Source: an uncultured Pelagibacteraceae bacterium
GTDB lineage: Bacteria; Pseudomonadota; Alphaproteobacteria; Pelagibacterales; Pelagibacteraceae
Direction: 5' to 3'
NCBI GenBank assembly: GCA_902625825.1
Contig: CACOCL010000003.1
Location: 1 to 64,000 of the forward strand
Length of the DNA: 64,000 nt
The first letter of the stretch is position 1. Each line of letters begins with the position of its first letter. Shown here piece by piece: positions 1 through 9,185 of this stretch. The notes below the pieces were generated by a model that was given only the letters and a program-made list of their open reading frames with translations, was not told the origin of the DNA and made no database searches. Position numbers and translations under genes: made by a program.

Positions 1-1629
1 CTTAACCATTTTTTTTAAATGTTTTTCTAGAAAATCACCTGAGTTAACAGATAGAGTCGAGTCGTCTACTGGAGCTCCATCAGAAATTACCATAAGAATT
101 TTTCTTTCTTCTCCTCTTTTTTTAAGTCTATTATATGCCCAAGCGATTGCTTCTCCATCAATATTTTCTTTTAGCAAACCCTCTTTTAACATTAATCCCA
201 AATTATTTTTTGATTGTCTCCATTGAGCGTCAGCTCCTTTATAGATGATATGTTGCAAATCATTTAATCTTCCTGGTGTTTTAGGTTTACCATTCTTATT
301 CCATGCCTCTCTACTTTGACCACCTTTCCAATTTTTGGTTGTAAATCCCAAAATTTCAACTTTAACTGAGCAACGTTCTAATGTTCTAGACAAAATATCA
401 GCACAGATAGCAGCTATTGTTATAGGCCTGCCTCTCATAGATCCAGAGTTGTCTATTAAGAGAGTAACAACTGTATCTTTGAAATCTAAATCTTTTTCCT
501 TTTTAAAAGAAAGAGAATTGTATGGATCCATTATTATTCTTGGTAATTTTGAACTATCCAGCAGCCCCTCTTCCAAATCAAATTCCCAAGCACGATTTTG
601 TTTTGCAAGTAATTGTCTATGTAGTTTGTTAGCAAGTTTTGTAATAATATCGTGAAATCCCACAAGTTGTTGATCTAAAGATTTTCTCAATTTGACCGCC
701 TCATCTGCATTTTCTAAGTTTTCTGCTTTAGTGACCTCATCATACTGATTTGTATAAATTTTGTAATCAACATCAATGGTAAGGTTTTTTTTCTGAATTA
801 TCTGTTCATTATTATTATTTTCACTGTCACTATCTGTTAATTGTTCATCTAGTTTATATTCATCAATATTATAATCTGCTTCAGAAATTGCTTCTTGACT
901 ATCATCATCTTTTAGATCTTTTCTATCATCATTTTCAGAATTTTGATCATCGTTTGATGAATTGTCTTGACCATCATCATGATTTTCTTCCTTAGATTCC
1001 TCATTATTATCATCTTGAAAAATATCCATTTCTTGCAATATTTCAGCGAATTTTGAAGAATAATTATTTTGATTTTCTAAATTAGATTTTAAAAATTTTT
1101 TGTGCTTGAGAATAGTGCTATCAAAATCTTTTTCCCAAAAGCTTAACATTTTATTAGTTGTTGAATTCAACTCTATATTGTGAAAATTTTTAAGCATATA
1201 TAGTTCAAAAGCTTCAGCAACAGGCACATCTTCTTTAGAATTAAGTTGGTCTTTTCTTTTTAGACTAATTTTCTGATTATAATTATCTCTAAGGTTTTTT
1301 TCTATACCTTTTAGCATTTCAAAGCCTAGTAACTCATATCTAATTTTTTCAGCAATTGTATAGAGAGATTTATAGGATGAATTAGATGGAAGATTTTTTT
1401 TATAAATTTTTTCATTCGAAAATTTTTTTTTCAAAGCTGATGAGTCTGTTTTTGCTCTTGCTTCTATAAAGTCTTTTTTTGTATCTAAATTTTGTAAATC
1501 AAATAATTCATTTTTTTCTGAATTATTATCTTTATCTATTCCGAAATCATCAGAGATTACTTTAAATGTTGAATTAAGTGCTTGCTTTAACTTTTCTCTA
1601 AAATGAGCACTTTTATTGCTATTTTTCAT
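1..1629 (-). CDS. cobT: Cobaltochelatase-type CobT, vWA-domain subunit (partial, C-terminus cut by window edge)
   Basis: An open frame of 543 codons begins at ATG 1629 and runs off the left edge without a stop, so only the C-terminal end is missing (family members are about 600-630 aa). The N-terminal half is helical. A strongly acidic Asp/Glu/Asn linker (about residues 215-285) leads into a von Willebrand A domain with an intact MIDAS motif DNSGSMRG near residue 393 and a later SDGAPVDD segment. In aerobic B12 synthesis CobT partners the AAA+ ATPase CobS to load cobalt with CobN. CobS lies directly upstream (TAA then ATG, no gap), so the two are coupled. No CobN or other cobalamin gene is in this window, so the real client may differ. 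Confidence 0.93.
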   Translation of the reverse strand, partial: MKNSNKSAHFREKLKQALNSTFKVISDDFGIDKDNNSEKNELFDLQNLDTKKDFIEARAKTDSSALKKKFSNEKIYKKNLPSNSSYKSLYTIAEKIRYELLGFEMLKGIEKNLRDNYNQKISLKRKDQLNSKEDVPVAEAFELYMLKNFHNIELNSTTNKMLSFWEKDFDSTILKHKKFLKSNLENQNNYSSKFAEILQEMDIFQDDNNEESKEENHDDGQDNSSNDDQNSENDDRKDLKDDDSQEAISEADYNIDEYKLDEQLTDSDSENNNNEQIIQKKNLTIDVDYKIYTNQYDEVTKAENLENADEAVKLRKSLDQQLVGFHDIITKLANKLHRQLLAKQNRAWEFDLEEGLLDSSKLPRIIMDPYNSLSFKKEKDLDFKDTVVTLLIDNSGSMRGRPITIAAICADILSRTLERCSVKVEILGFTTKNWKGGQSREAWNKNGKPKTPGRLNDLQHIIYKGADAQWRQSKNNLGLMLKEGLLKENIDGEAIAWAYNRLKKRGEERKILMVISDGAPVDDSTLSVNSGDFLEKHLKKMVK

Positions 1630-2604
1630 TTAAATTTGAATATTTACAAGCGACTCAGGAAGGTCTTCTCCAAAACATCTTTGGTAATATTCAGCTATTG
1701 TATTTTTCTCAATATCATCACACTTATTTAAAAAAGTAACTCTAAAAGCATAACCAGTGTCTTTAAATATTTCAGTATTTTCAGCCCAATGCAATACTGT
1801 TCTTGGACTCATAACCGTTGAAATGTCTCCTGCAATAAAACCCTTTCTTGTTAATGACGCAACTTTTATCATGTTTGCAACTTTTTCTTTACCTTTTTGA
1901 TTATTAAAGGATTTATTTTTTGCTAATATTATTTCCATTTCTTTTTCTAAACTTAAGTAATTTAATGTTGTAACTATATTCCATCTATCCATTTGGCCTT
2001 GATTTATTTGTTGAGTTCCATGATATAAACCTGATGTATCTCCAAGACCAACAGTATTTGATGTAGCAAATAATCTAAAAAAGTTATTTTGTTTAATAAC
2101 TTTATTTTTATCTAGTAGAGTGAAATTTCCCTCTGCTTCAAGGACTCTTTGAATTACGAACATTACATCAGGTCTTCCAGCGTCATATTCATCAAATACT
2201 AAAGCTACTGGATTTTGAATTGACCAAGGTAAAATTCCTTCTTTAAATTCTGTTACTTGTTTTCCATCTTTTAAAACAATTGCATCTTTTCCTATCAAGT
2301 CAATTCTGCTTACATGACTATCAAGATTTACTCTTATACATGGCCAATTTAGTCTAGCTGCAATTTGTTCAATATGTGTAGATTTTCCTGTGCCATGGTA
2401 ACCTTGAACTAGAACCCTTTTATTAAATGCAAATCCTGAAATGATTGCAAGTGTAGTATCTTTATCAAATTTATAATTTTTATCTATTTCAGGAACATAT
2501 TCGCTTTTTTTTGAAAAAGCATTTACTTCCATTTCTGAGTCAAATCCAAAAGTTTGTTTAATGGAAACTTTAATGTCAGGTTGAATATTTAAATTAGGTG
2601 TCAA
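1630..2604 (-). CDS. cobS: Cobaltochelatase-type CobS, AAA+ ATPase
   Basis: 324-aa MoxR-like AAA+ ATPase, the motor partner of CobT. Walker A is GYHGTGKST (residues 68-76) and Walker B is LVFDEYD (135-141). The stretch after Walker A (HIEQIAARLNWPCIRVNLDS) matches the alphaproteobacterial CobS family closely. The start is a TTG at 2604, preceded by a purine-rich GAGA stretch about six bases away; no ATG gives the expected N-terminus. It overlaps the end of the upstream J-domain gene by 11 nt and abuts cobT downstream. Known role: ATP-driven remodelling for cobalt insertion into hydrogenobyrinate diamide. Whether that is its role here is uncertain because cobalamin synthesis genes are not seen. 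Confidence 0.93.
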   Translation of the reverse strand: MTPNLNIQPDIKVSIKQTFGFDSEMEVNAFSKKSEYVPEIDKNYKFDKDTTLAIISGFAFNKRVLVQGYHGTGKSTHIEQIAARLNWPCIRVNLDSHVSRIDLIGKDAIVLKDGKQVTEFKEGILPWSIQNPVALVFDEYDAGRPDVMFVIQRVLEAEGNFTLLDKNKVIKQNNFFRLFATSNTVGLGDTSGLYHGTQQINQGQMDRWNIVTTLNYLSLEKEMEIILAKNKSFNNQKGKEKVANMIKVASLTRKGFIAGDISTVMSPRTVLHWAENTEIFKDTGYAFRVTFLNKCDDIEKNTIAEYYQRCFGEDLPESLVNIQI

Positions 2605-3121
2605 TTTTTTCTCTATAAGTGTTTTTTAGCTGTGTGTAAGCTAAGGTTATTAGTTTTAGTTTTTCCTCATATTTTTTATTTCCTGAATTCATATCAGGGT
2701 GAAATTTTTTGACAAGGATTTTGAATTTTTCTTGAATTTTTTGCCATTTCAAACCAACAGAAATTCCCAAAATACTGAAAGCTTTTATGTCCTTATGATC
2801 AAATTTAAATTGACGCATGTGATTGTAATCACTTTTAAACTTATCCTTATCAAGCTCATCTTTAAGAGTGTTATTCCAAAGAACCTTAAAAAAATTATCA
2901 GAAGAACTAAAACTTTGAGTTGGTTTATGCCATATCATATCAGATTTTAAAAAATTAATAACCTGATCATCACTCATACCCGAAAAATAATTCCAATTTT
3001 TATTAAATTCTTTCACATGCTCTAAGCACAACATTCTATACTTCTTGCTGTTATCTTTTTCTACTGGAGCTTTGTATTCTCCTACTTCTTTACAATTATG
3101 CCAGTCACAAATATAATTCAT
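2594..3121 (-). CDS. J-domain (DnaJ-like) co-chaperone
   Basis: 175-aa protein with a C-terminal J domain (about residues 115-172) carrying the diagnostic HPD tripeptide at 141-143. The N-terminal part has C5, C10, C32 and H35, which could bind a metal, but this is inferred from residue spacing only. J proteins stimulate the ATPase of DnaK. Its gene sits immediately upstream of and overlaps cobS, an arrangement also seen in other alphaproteobacteria, so it may deliver or fold clients for the CobS/CobT pair. Start ATG 3121 lies only 19 bp from the divergent bolA start. Confidence 0.88.
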   Translation of the reverse strand: MNYICDWHNCKEVGEYKAPVEKDNSKKYRMLCLEHVKEFNKNWNYFSGMSDDQVINFLKSDMIWHKPTQSFSSSDNFFKVLWNNTLKDELDKDKFKSDYNHMRQFKFDHKDIKAFSILGISVGLKWQKIQEKFKILVKKFHPDMNSGNKKYEEKLKLITLAYTQLKNTYREKIDT

Positions 3122-3124
3122 AAT

Positions 3125-3142
3125 ATAATAAATATTTATTAT
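3125..3142. repeat. 18-bp perfect AT palindrome between divergent J-domain gene and bolA starts
   Basis: ATAATAAATATTTATTAT is its own reverse complement and fills almost the whole 19-bp space between the two divergent start codons (ATG at 3121 on minus, 3141 on plus), running two bases into bolA. It could be an operator or a shared promoter core, but a purely AT palindrome arises easily by chance in a genome this AT-rich. Confidence 0.4.
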
Positions 3143-3401
3143 GGATATAAATCAGTTAATCACAATTGTAAAAAAAAAAATCCAGAGTGAAATTTCAATT
3201 GAAGAATTGAAGATAGAAGATAAATCTTTTTTACACAAAAATCATAAAACGCACCAAGATGGAAAATTTCATCTTAAAATCTCAATCAAATCAGATGAAT
3301 TAAGAAGTATAAGTAAAATAAATAGTAATAAAAAAATTTATAAGATTTTGAGTGAAGAATTAAAGACATATATTCACTCTCTTCAAATATTAATTAGTTA
3401 G
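3141..3401 (+). CDS. BolA family protein
   Basis: 86-aa protein matching the BolA fold: an N-terminal helix, a loop with H33/H36 (KNHKTHQDG), then the FHLKISIKSDE strand and a C-terminal segment ending IHSLQILIS. BolA proteins partner monothiol glutaredoxins in Fe-S cluster handling or act as regulators. In several alphaproteobacteria a BolA gene lies next to the J-domain/cobS/cobT group, as here. Its 3' end overlaps the convergent aroB stop by 12 nt. Confidence 0.85.
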   Translation: MDINQLITIVKKKIQSEISIEELKIEDKSFLHKNHKTHQDGKFHLKISIKSDELRSISKINSNKKIYKILSEELKTYIHSLQILIS

Positions 3402-4493
3402 CTCTCTTTTCATAAATATTTCTAAATCTTTTTTCTTAAAATTATTTCCTATTAAAGTTCTTCCAATATTTTTTAGCAAAACTAAGTTTATTTTGTTAGA
3501 ATTGTTTTTTTTATCTTTAGTCATAAAAATAATAATCTTATTCAAATCTTTTAATGAAAAATATGTTTTAAGATTAAATGGAAATTTTGAATTTCTTAAA
3601 TGACCGATTATTGACAAATAATCTTTTTTATTTAAAAAATTTTTTTTGAAACTAAAATTTAAAGCTGTCTTCATTCCTAATAAAACTGCCTCACCATGAT
3701 TTAGTCTACTTGAGTATTTCAAGGTCGCTTCAAAAGCATGTCCAAAAGTGTGACCAAAATTTAAAATTTTTCTTAAACTTTTTTCTTTTTCATCTTGCTC
3801 GACAACCTTTTTTTTAATTTTGCAACTTTCAAAAATTGCCTTTTCTATATATGGAGATTGAAGATTTAAAATTGCATCGACTTTTTTATCAAGAAAGTTA
3901 AAAAATTTTTTATTCAATATGATCGAATGTTTTAAAATTTCCCCATAACCACAAATTATTTCTCTTTTAGGCAGTGTACTTAAAAATATACTGTCACTTA
4001 TAACTATTTTAGGTTGATAAAAACTTCCAATCATATTTTTTCCATATTTTGTATTGATGCCTGTTTTTCCACCTATTGCAGAATCTACTTGAGACAATAA
4101 AGTTGTAGGAATATTAATAAAATGAAGACCTCTCTTAAATTGACTAGCAGCGTAACCAACAATGTCGCCTGTTATACCACCACCTAAAGCAATCAAATAA
4201 TCTTCTCTTGAAAAATTTTTTTTTAATAAAATTTCAAGAATCGAATTTACAGTCTTTTGGTTTTTATTTTTTTCATTTGCAAAAATATAAAAAATATTTA
4301 CTTTATTATTGAAAGATTTTTTTATTTTCGTCACAAATTTATTTGGAACGTTTTTATCAATTACAATTAAACATCTTTTCAAATTAATTGAATTTTCTTT
4401 AAAAAGTTTTGGCAAGTTTGTAATGAGATTTTTTCCAATTAAAATAGGATATGAATCTTTTTCTGTTTTTACTTTTAATTTAATAATTTTCAT
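3390..4493 (-). CDS. aroB: 3-dehydroquinate synthase
   Basis: Second step of the shikimate pathway: DAHP to 3-dehydroquinate, NAD- and metal-dependent, cytosolic. 367 aa from ATG 4493. Visible family motifs are the NAD-site glycine cluster ALGGGITGDIVGYAASQFKR, the conserved Lys-rich IPTTLLSQVDSAIGGKTGIN region and the metal-ligand histidines in LNHGEAVLLG and GHTFGHAFE. A TTG three codons upstream could extend the frame, but ATG 4493 gives the standard N-terminus. It overlaps aroK by 14 nt, so the two are probably translationally coupled. Confidence 0.96.
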   Translation of the reverse strand: MKIIKLKVKTEKDSYPILIGKNLITNLPKLFKENSINLKRCLIVIDKNVPNKFVTKIKKSFNNKVNIFYIFANEKNKNQKTVNSILEILLKKNFSREDYLIALGGGITGDIVGYAASQFKRGLHFINIPTTLLSQVDSAIGGKTGINTKYGKNMIGSFYQPKIVISDSIFLSTLPKREIICGYGEILKHSIILNKKFFNFLDKKVDAILNLQSPYIEKAIFESCKIKKKVVEQDEKEKSLRKILNFGHTFGHAFEATLKYSSRLNHGEAVLLGMKTALNFSFKKNFLNKKDYLSIIGHLRNSKFPFNLKTYFSLKDLNKIIIFMTKDKKNNSNKINLVLLKNIGRTLIGNNFKKKDLEIFMKRELTN

Positions 4494-4992
4494 AAATTTC
4501 AAGTATCTTGTTTAAAATTTCATTTTTTGATAGATTATCACAATTGATATTATACATTGCTTTTGAATAGAATTTAGATCGTTTTTTTAACAAATTTATC
4601 AAATCATTTTTGCTTAATTCAACAGCAATGGGTCTTTTTGAATTATTTTTGATTCTATTAAATATAATTTCCGCATCAGTTTTAAGCCAAAAAGAAAAGT
4701 GGCCTTTTAAAACCTCATCTCTGATTTTTTTATTCATAAAAGCACCTCCACCAAGAGAAATAACGATTTTTCTTTTTTTTAAAATATCTAAGGTTATTTT
4801 TTCCTCAAAATCGCGAAAAAATTTTTCACCTTTTGTTTTAAATATTTCAGATATATTTAGCTTTAGTTCTTTTTCAATTAAATGATCTATATCATAAAAT
4901 TTTAATTTTAATTTTTTTGAAATTAGCGAACCAATAGAAGTCTTTCCAGACCCCATCATACCTAAAAAAACAATATTTTTTCTCGATTTCAT
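4480..4992 (-). CDS. aroK: Shikimate kinase
   Basis: Phosphorylates shikimate at O3. 170 aa from ATG 4992. The P-loop GMMGSGKT lies at residues 11-18, followed by the substrate motif DIDHLIE and the GGGAF loop. The frame is open upstream to 5055, but that extension lacks family similarity and would overlap the divergent small membrane gene, so the internal ATG directly before KSRKNIVFLG is preferred. The aroK-aroB pair is a common bacterial operon. Confidence 0.95.
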   Translation of the reverse strand: MKSRKNIVFLGMMGSGKTSIGSLISKKLKLKFYDIDHLIEKELKLNISEIFKTKGEKFFRDFEEKITLDILKKRKIVISLGGGAFMNKKIRDEVLKGHFSFWLKTDAEIIFNRIKNNSKRPIAVELSKNDLINLLKKRSKFYSKAMYNINCDNLSKNEILNKILEIYENY

Positions 4993-5049
4993 AACTTTCT
5001 TTATTGAAAAAACACAAATATGTCTTAATTTGAAATTAACCAAAGCTAT

Positions 5050-5229
5050 ATGCAATTTATAAAAAAAACAAGTTCGAGAACAAATATTCTTGGGTTAATA
5101 ATTAAATTAGCTTTAGTTTTGATAATAATAATTGGAATTGTTTTTTTACTTAACAGAATAGATTTCCCAACTCCAAAAAAGGAAATAGAAAAAATTATAT
5201 CCAATGAAAATTTTAAAGTTGTTAAATAA
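5050..5229 (+). CDS. Small single-pass membrane protein, unknown function
   Basis: 59-aa reading frame from ATG 5050 to TAA 5227-5229. A basic N-terminus is followed by one strong hydrophobic helix (about residues 15-35, ILGLIIKLALVLIIIIGIVF) and a short charged tail, consistent with an N-in membrane anchor. Its end overlaps the start of the next gene (5204) by 26 nt, the pattern of translational coupling. It is divergent from aroK. I do not recognise the family; hydrophobicity and gene context are the only support. Confidence 0.6.
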   Translation: MQFIKKTSSRTNILGLIIKLALVLIIIIGIVFLLNRIDFPTPKKEIEKIISNENFKVVK

Positions 5230-6970
5230 AAGATATTTATCAATTATTTTTATCTTTTCAATTGGATTTAATTCTTTAGCTGATGACAAACCTGTTGATA
5301 TCTGGGATTTAAATAAAAAACAAATTGAACAAGAAGACAAGATAATTAAAGAAAAAAAAAGTAAAGATATAGAAAATTTACCAGAGCCAAGTATTTATGA
5401 AATGCAATCTGTTAAAGATAATAATTTTATTCAACTCGATAAAAATATTGACTCAAAAAAAATAAAAATAATTGGCTTATATGACCCAGAGGATTATGGC
5501 CTAGATATAAATATGTGGTCGAATTCAAATGGTGATCAACTTAAAAACATTTTTTTAAAATTGAATAAATTGAATTTATCAAATGATGCAAATGATATTG
5601 TCAGAATCGCTCTTTTTACAAACGCATATTATCCTGATGAAAATATATCTGAAAAAGAATTTTTAAAATTTAAATCAGAGTGGTTAATCAAAAATTCAAA
5701 TTTAGATTTAATTGAGGAATACTTGATAAAAAATCAAATTATAAATCTGCATCCTCAATTAACCAGATATTTAGTTGATTATTACTTATCTACTGCAAAA
5801 TTAAAAAAAGCATGTCATTTATTCACAAAAAATCTTGAACCTATTCAAGATGAATACTTATCTAAATTTAATATTTATTGTCTTGTAAATGATGGAAAAA
5901 AAGATGAAGCCCAAATTATTTATGATTTAAAAAAAGAGCTAGGCTTTAAAGATAAATATTTTGAAAACAAAATTAATTATCTCTTTGGTTTTATAGAAAA
6001 AGCTGATGATGAAATATCCGAAAAATCAATCCTAGACTTTCATTTGGCCCATCAAACAAATCCAAAATTTTCGTTTAATCCAAAAACCACAACCAAAAAA
6101 TTGATATGGAAATACTTATCCTCTCATAGTCTTTTAAACTCGTTTCAAGAAATAGAAGTTACAGATCTTGATAAAATTTCAACCATTGAAACTGCAGTTC
6201 ATAATAAAAATTATTCTGAGGAAGATTTATTAAATATATATAAAAGATTTCAGTTTGATATTAATCAACTTTTACAAGCTCAAACATCATATAAGTCTCT
6301 ATCGAATATTGAAGCTAGAGCTCTAATTTATCAAAAAATTCTTCTCGAGTCAGAAATGGTAGAGAAACTTAAATTACTAAAAATTTTAAAAAATTCATTT
6401 GAGGATGATAGTATTGGCGACGCATTTGACATTGAATTAAAAAAATTTCTTGAAAAAATGGATCCATTACAAATACCAGACAATTTAACAAGTTTTTATT
6501 ACACAAATATTCAAATTAAAAAAAAAATAGATAAAAAAGTTAAATTTAATAATGATATCTTGCATCAATCTAAACTTTTAAACTATTTAAACAAAGATGT
6601 TTCAAAATCAAAAATTGAGAAAGATATAAATAATTTCTTGAAAAAAATTAAGAGAAACAAAAAATATTTTTTATCAAAAAAAGATATTATTTTTTTGGAA
6701 ACATTAAAATCAGATGGCATTATTATTGATAAAAAATATGAAGATTTATATGAAGTTGATTCTTCAGATATGCCTACCGACATACAAGTAATGATAAATA
6801 ATAATGAAAAGGCAGCAGCATTATTAAGAATAGCCGAGGTAATAGGTGAAGACAAATTAGAGAGAATGGATGAAGACACAATGTATTTTATAATCAGCAC
6901 ACTAAATCAACTAAATATAGATAAAATAAGAAATGATATTTTATTAAAAGTTCTTCCTTTAAAAGTTTAA
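5204..6970 (+). CDS. Exported protein of unknown function, likely helical repeat
   Basis: 588 aa. The N-terminus has a Sec signal peptide: basic stretch, hydrophobic core YLSIIFIFSIGF, then a probable cleavage near NSLA|DD (about residue 26). The mature part opens with a low-complexity charged linker and is then almost entirely predicted helix with alternating hydrophobic pattern, resembling TPR/solenoid proteins. No catalytic motif is evident. The upstream small membrane gene overlaps its start, so the two may act together at the envelope. Its position before def-fmt does not reveal the role. Not recognised as a named family. Confidence 0.75.
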   Translation: MKILKLLNKRYLSIIFIFSIGFNSLADDKPVDIWDLNKKQIEQEDKIIKEKKSKDIENLPEPSIYEMQSVKDNNFIQLDKNIDSKKIKIIGLYDPEDYGLDINMWSNSNGDQLKNIFLKLNKLNLSNDANDIVRIALFTNAYYPDENISEKEFLKFKSEWLIKNSNLDLIEEYLIKNQIINLHPQLTRYLVDYYLSTAKLKKACHLFTKNLEPIQDEYLSKFNIYCLVNDGKKDEAQIIYDLKKELGFKDKYFENKINYLFGFIEKADDEISEKSILDFHLAHQTNPKFSFNPKTTTKKLIWKYLSSHSLLNSFQEIEVTDLDKISTIETAVHNKNYSEEDLLNIYKRFQFDINQLLQAQTSYKSLSNIEARALIYQKILLESEMVEKLKLLKILKNSFEDDSIGDAFDIELKKFLEKMDPLQIPDNLTSFYYTNIQIKKKIDKKVKFNNDILHQSKLLNYLNKDVSKSKIEKDINNFLKKIKRNKKYFLSKKDIIFLETLKSDGIIIDKKYEDLYEVDSSDMPTDIQVMINNNEKAAALLRIAEVIGEDKLERMDEDTMYFIISTLNQLNIDKIRNDILLKVLPLKV

Positions 6971-6993
6971 AAATTAGTTTATTTATTAATTTC

Positions 6994-7518
6994 ATGAGTA
7001 TTAAAGATATTATTACTGTCCCCGATGAAACCCTAAAAAAAATTTCAAGCCCAATCGAAAAAGTTGGACAAAATGAAAAAAAATTAATTAAAGATTTATT
7101 TGAGACCATGTATCATTCAAATGGAATTGGATTAGCAGCTGTGCAAGTTGGAATTTTAAAGAGAATTTTAGTTTTAGACGTATCGAATAAGAAAGATCAA
7201 AAAAAACCCATAAGTTTTATAAATCCTATAATAAAAAGAGTTAGTAATGAAACCTCGATTTATGAAGAGGGCTGTCTTTCTATTCCTGATACATTTATTG
7301 AAATAGAAAGGCCTAAAATATGCGAGGTTGAATATATAGACATTGATGGAAAAAAAAGAAATTTGAAATGTGATGGTCTTTTATCAACTTGTCTTCAGCA
7401 CGAAATCAATCATTTAGATGGTAAGCTGATTATTGATAATTTATCAAAATTAAAAAGAGATTTAATCATTAAAAAAATATCAAAAAATAAAAAAGATCCA
7501 GATAGAATTATAGTTTAA
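6994..7518 (+). CDS. def: Peptide deformylase
   Basis: Removes the N-formyl group from nascent proteins. 174 aa with all three signature blocks: GIGLAAVQVG, EGCLSIPD (metal-ligand Cys) and QHEINHLDG (HExxH metal site plus catalytic Glu). It is one base upstream of fmt, the enzyme that adds the formyl group, forming the classical def-fmt pair. Confidence 0.97.
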   Translation: MSIKDIITVPDETLKKISSPIEKVGQNEKKLIKDLFETMYHSNGIGLAAVQVGILKRILVLDVSNKKDQKKPISFINPIIKRVSNETSIYEEGCLSIPDTFIEIERPKICEVEYIDIDGKKRNLKCDGLLSTCLQHEINHLDGKLIIDNLSKLKRDLIIKKISKNKKDPDRIIV

Positions 7519-7519
7519 G

Positions 7520-8452
7520 ATGCCTAAAAAAATTATTTTTATGGGAACGCCTTTTTTCGCAGTACCAATTTTGAAATCTCTATACCAAAATGGATACCCA
7601 ATTCATGTCGTTTATACACAACCACCCCAAAAATCACACCGTGGACAAAAGATTAACAAATCTCCAATTCAAGGTTTGTCTGAAACACTTAATATAGAAT
7701 ATAGAACACCTGATAGTTTGAAAAACAATAATGAAGAATATGAATATATTAAAAATTTAAATGCTGATCTTGCTATTGTTGTTGCATATGGGCAAATAAT
7801 ACCAAAGGAATTTTTGAACTTAACAGATAAGGGTTTTTTAAATATTCATGCTTCTATCCTTCCAAAATGGAGAGGTGCAGCACCAATTCAAAGATCAATA
7901 ATGAATTTAGATGTTGAGACAGGAATTAGCATTATGAAAATTAATGAAGAATTAGATAGCGGGCCAGTCAGCAAAATATACAAAATGAAACTTAATAATA
8001 CATTAAATGCTCAAGAGGTTTCAGAAAAACTGTCGCTTTTAGCAGCTGAAAAAATTTTAGATGATATAGATGATTTATTTGAGCAAAAAGTTAAGTTTAT
8101 TGATCAAGATCATTCTAGAGCAACTTATGCAAAAAAAATTAATAAGGACGAAGGTCACATAAATTGGAATGATAAAGCCTCAAGTATTGTTGGAAAGATT
8201 AATGGATTATATCCTTCGCCAGGTGCTTTTTTTAATTTTAAAGGTGAAAGATACAAAATTTTAAAAGCAGAAATTGGGAGTGGTTTGGGTAAAGTAGGTG
8301 AAGTCTTGAACGAAAAACTTGAAATAGCTTGTGGTGATAATAAGTCTATTAAGATCCTGGAAATTCAAAGAGAGGGTAAGAAAGTTCAGAAAATTAGTGA
8401 ATTTATGCTAGGGAGCAGAATCACAAAAGGTTCGATAATATTGAATGTATAA
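7520..8452 (+). CDS. fmt: Methionyl-tRNA formyltransferase
   Basis: Formylates initiator Met-tRNA using 10-formyl-tetrahydrofolate. 310 aa. The N-terminal formyltransferase domain shows the start motif GTPFFAVPIL, the catalytic Asn/His stretch NIHASILPKWRGAAPIQ and a following LDSGP loop; a C-terminal tRNA-binding domain follows. It overlaps truA by 8 nt, so def-fmt-truA appear to be one transcription unit. Confidence 0.97.
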   Translation: MPKKIIFMGTPFFAVPILKSLYQNGYPIHVVYTQPPQKSHRGQKINKSPIQGLSETLNIEYRTPDSLKNNNEEYEYIKNLNADLAIVVAYGQIIPKEFLNLTDKGFLNIHASILPKWRGAAPIQRSIMNLDVETGISIMKINEELDSGPVSKIYKMKLNNTLNAQEVSEKLSLLAAEKILDDIDDLFEQKVKFIDQDHSRATYAKKINKDEGHINWNDKASSIVGKINGLYPSPGAFFNFKGERYKILKAEIGSGLGKVGEVLNEKLEIACGDNKSIKILEIQREGKKVQKISEFMLGSRITKGSIILNV

Positions 8453-9185
8453 ATATCAAATCCTTATAGAATATGTTGGAACAAGTTTTAGAGGATGGCA
8501 AATTCAAAAAAAAGGTAAGACAATTCAAGGCCTTATTCAAGAAAAAATTTCCAAGATATTAAAAGAGAAGATAATCCTAATAGGAGCTGGAAGAACTGAC
8601 GCTAAAGTACATGCGGAAGGACAATCAGCTCATTTTGAGTGTAAAAAAAAAATTTTAAATTATGACAAATTTATAAAATCTATTAATTATTTTTTGAATA
8701 AAGATTTAGTAACAATTGTGAAAATAAATAAAAAAGATAAAAAATTTCATGCCAGGTTCTCAGCTAAAATGAGAATATATAATTATAAAATTATAAATCG
8801 ATTAAGTAACCCAGCATTGAATAAAAATAGAGGTTGGCATGTCGTTAATAAACTTGATGTTGCATCGATGAAAAAAGCGGCCAAAAAACTTATTGGTACA
8901 AAAGATTTTTCCACTTTTAGAGCTTCGAGCTGTAGAGCTAAAAGTCCAATTAAGACTATGAAATTAGTTACAGTTAAGTCAAGTCAAGATAATATCGAGA
9001 TAGAGTTTAAGTCTCAATCCTATTTACAACAACAAGTCCGTTCTATGGTTGGATGTTTAAAATATGTTGGTGAAAAAAAATGGGATTTGAAGAAGTTTGT
9101 ATATGTCATGAATTCAAAAAAAAGAAATTTATGCGCTCCTCCAGCTCCTCCTGAAGGACTTTATTTAGTGAGAATTATTTATTAA
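8445..9185 (+). CDS. truA: tRNA pseudouridine(38-40) synthase
   Basis: 246 aa. Isomerises uridines 38-40 in the anticodon arm. The catalytic Asp lies in GAGRTDAKVHAEGQ; downstream are the FHARFSAKMRIYNYKI and RSMVG blocks typical of TruA. Its 3' end overlaps the convergent SET-domain gene by 21 nt, the longest tail-to-tail overlap in this window. Confidence 0.96.
   Translation: MYKYQILIEYVGTSFRGWQIQKKGKTIQGLIQEKISKILKEKIILIGAGRTDAKVHAEGQSAHFECKKKILNYDKFIKSINYFLNKDLVTIVKINKKDKKFHARFSAKMRIYNYKIINRLSNPALNKNRGWHVVNKLDVASMKKAAKKLIGTKDFSTFRASSCRAKSPIKTMKLVTVKSSQDNIEIEFKSQSYLQQQVRSMVGCLKYVGEKKWDLKKFVYVMNSKKRNLCAPPAPPEGLYLVRIIY

Noticed and set aside
335-655. 106-codon plus-strand frame inside cobT
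   Set aside because: It is antisense to the conserved vWA domain of CobT and shows no protein-like pattern of its own.
4993-5055. Longer aroK start
   Set aside because: It would overlap the divergent small membrane gene and adds residues before the standard kinase N-terminus.
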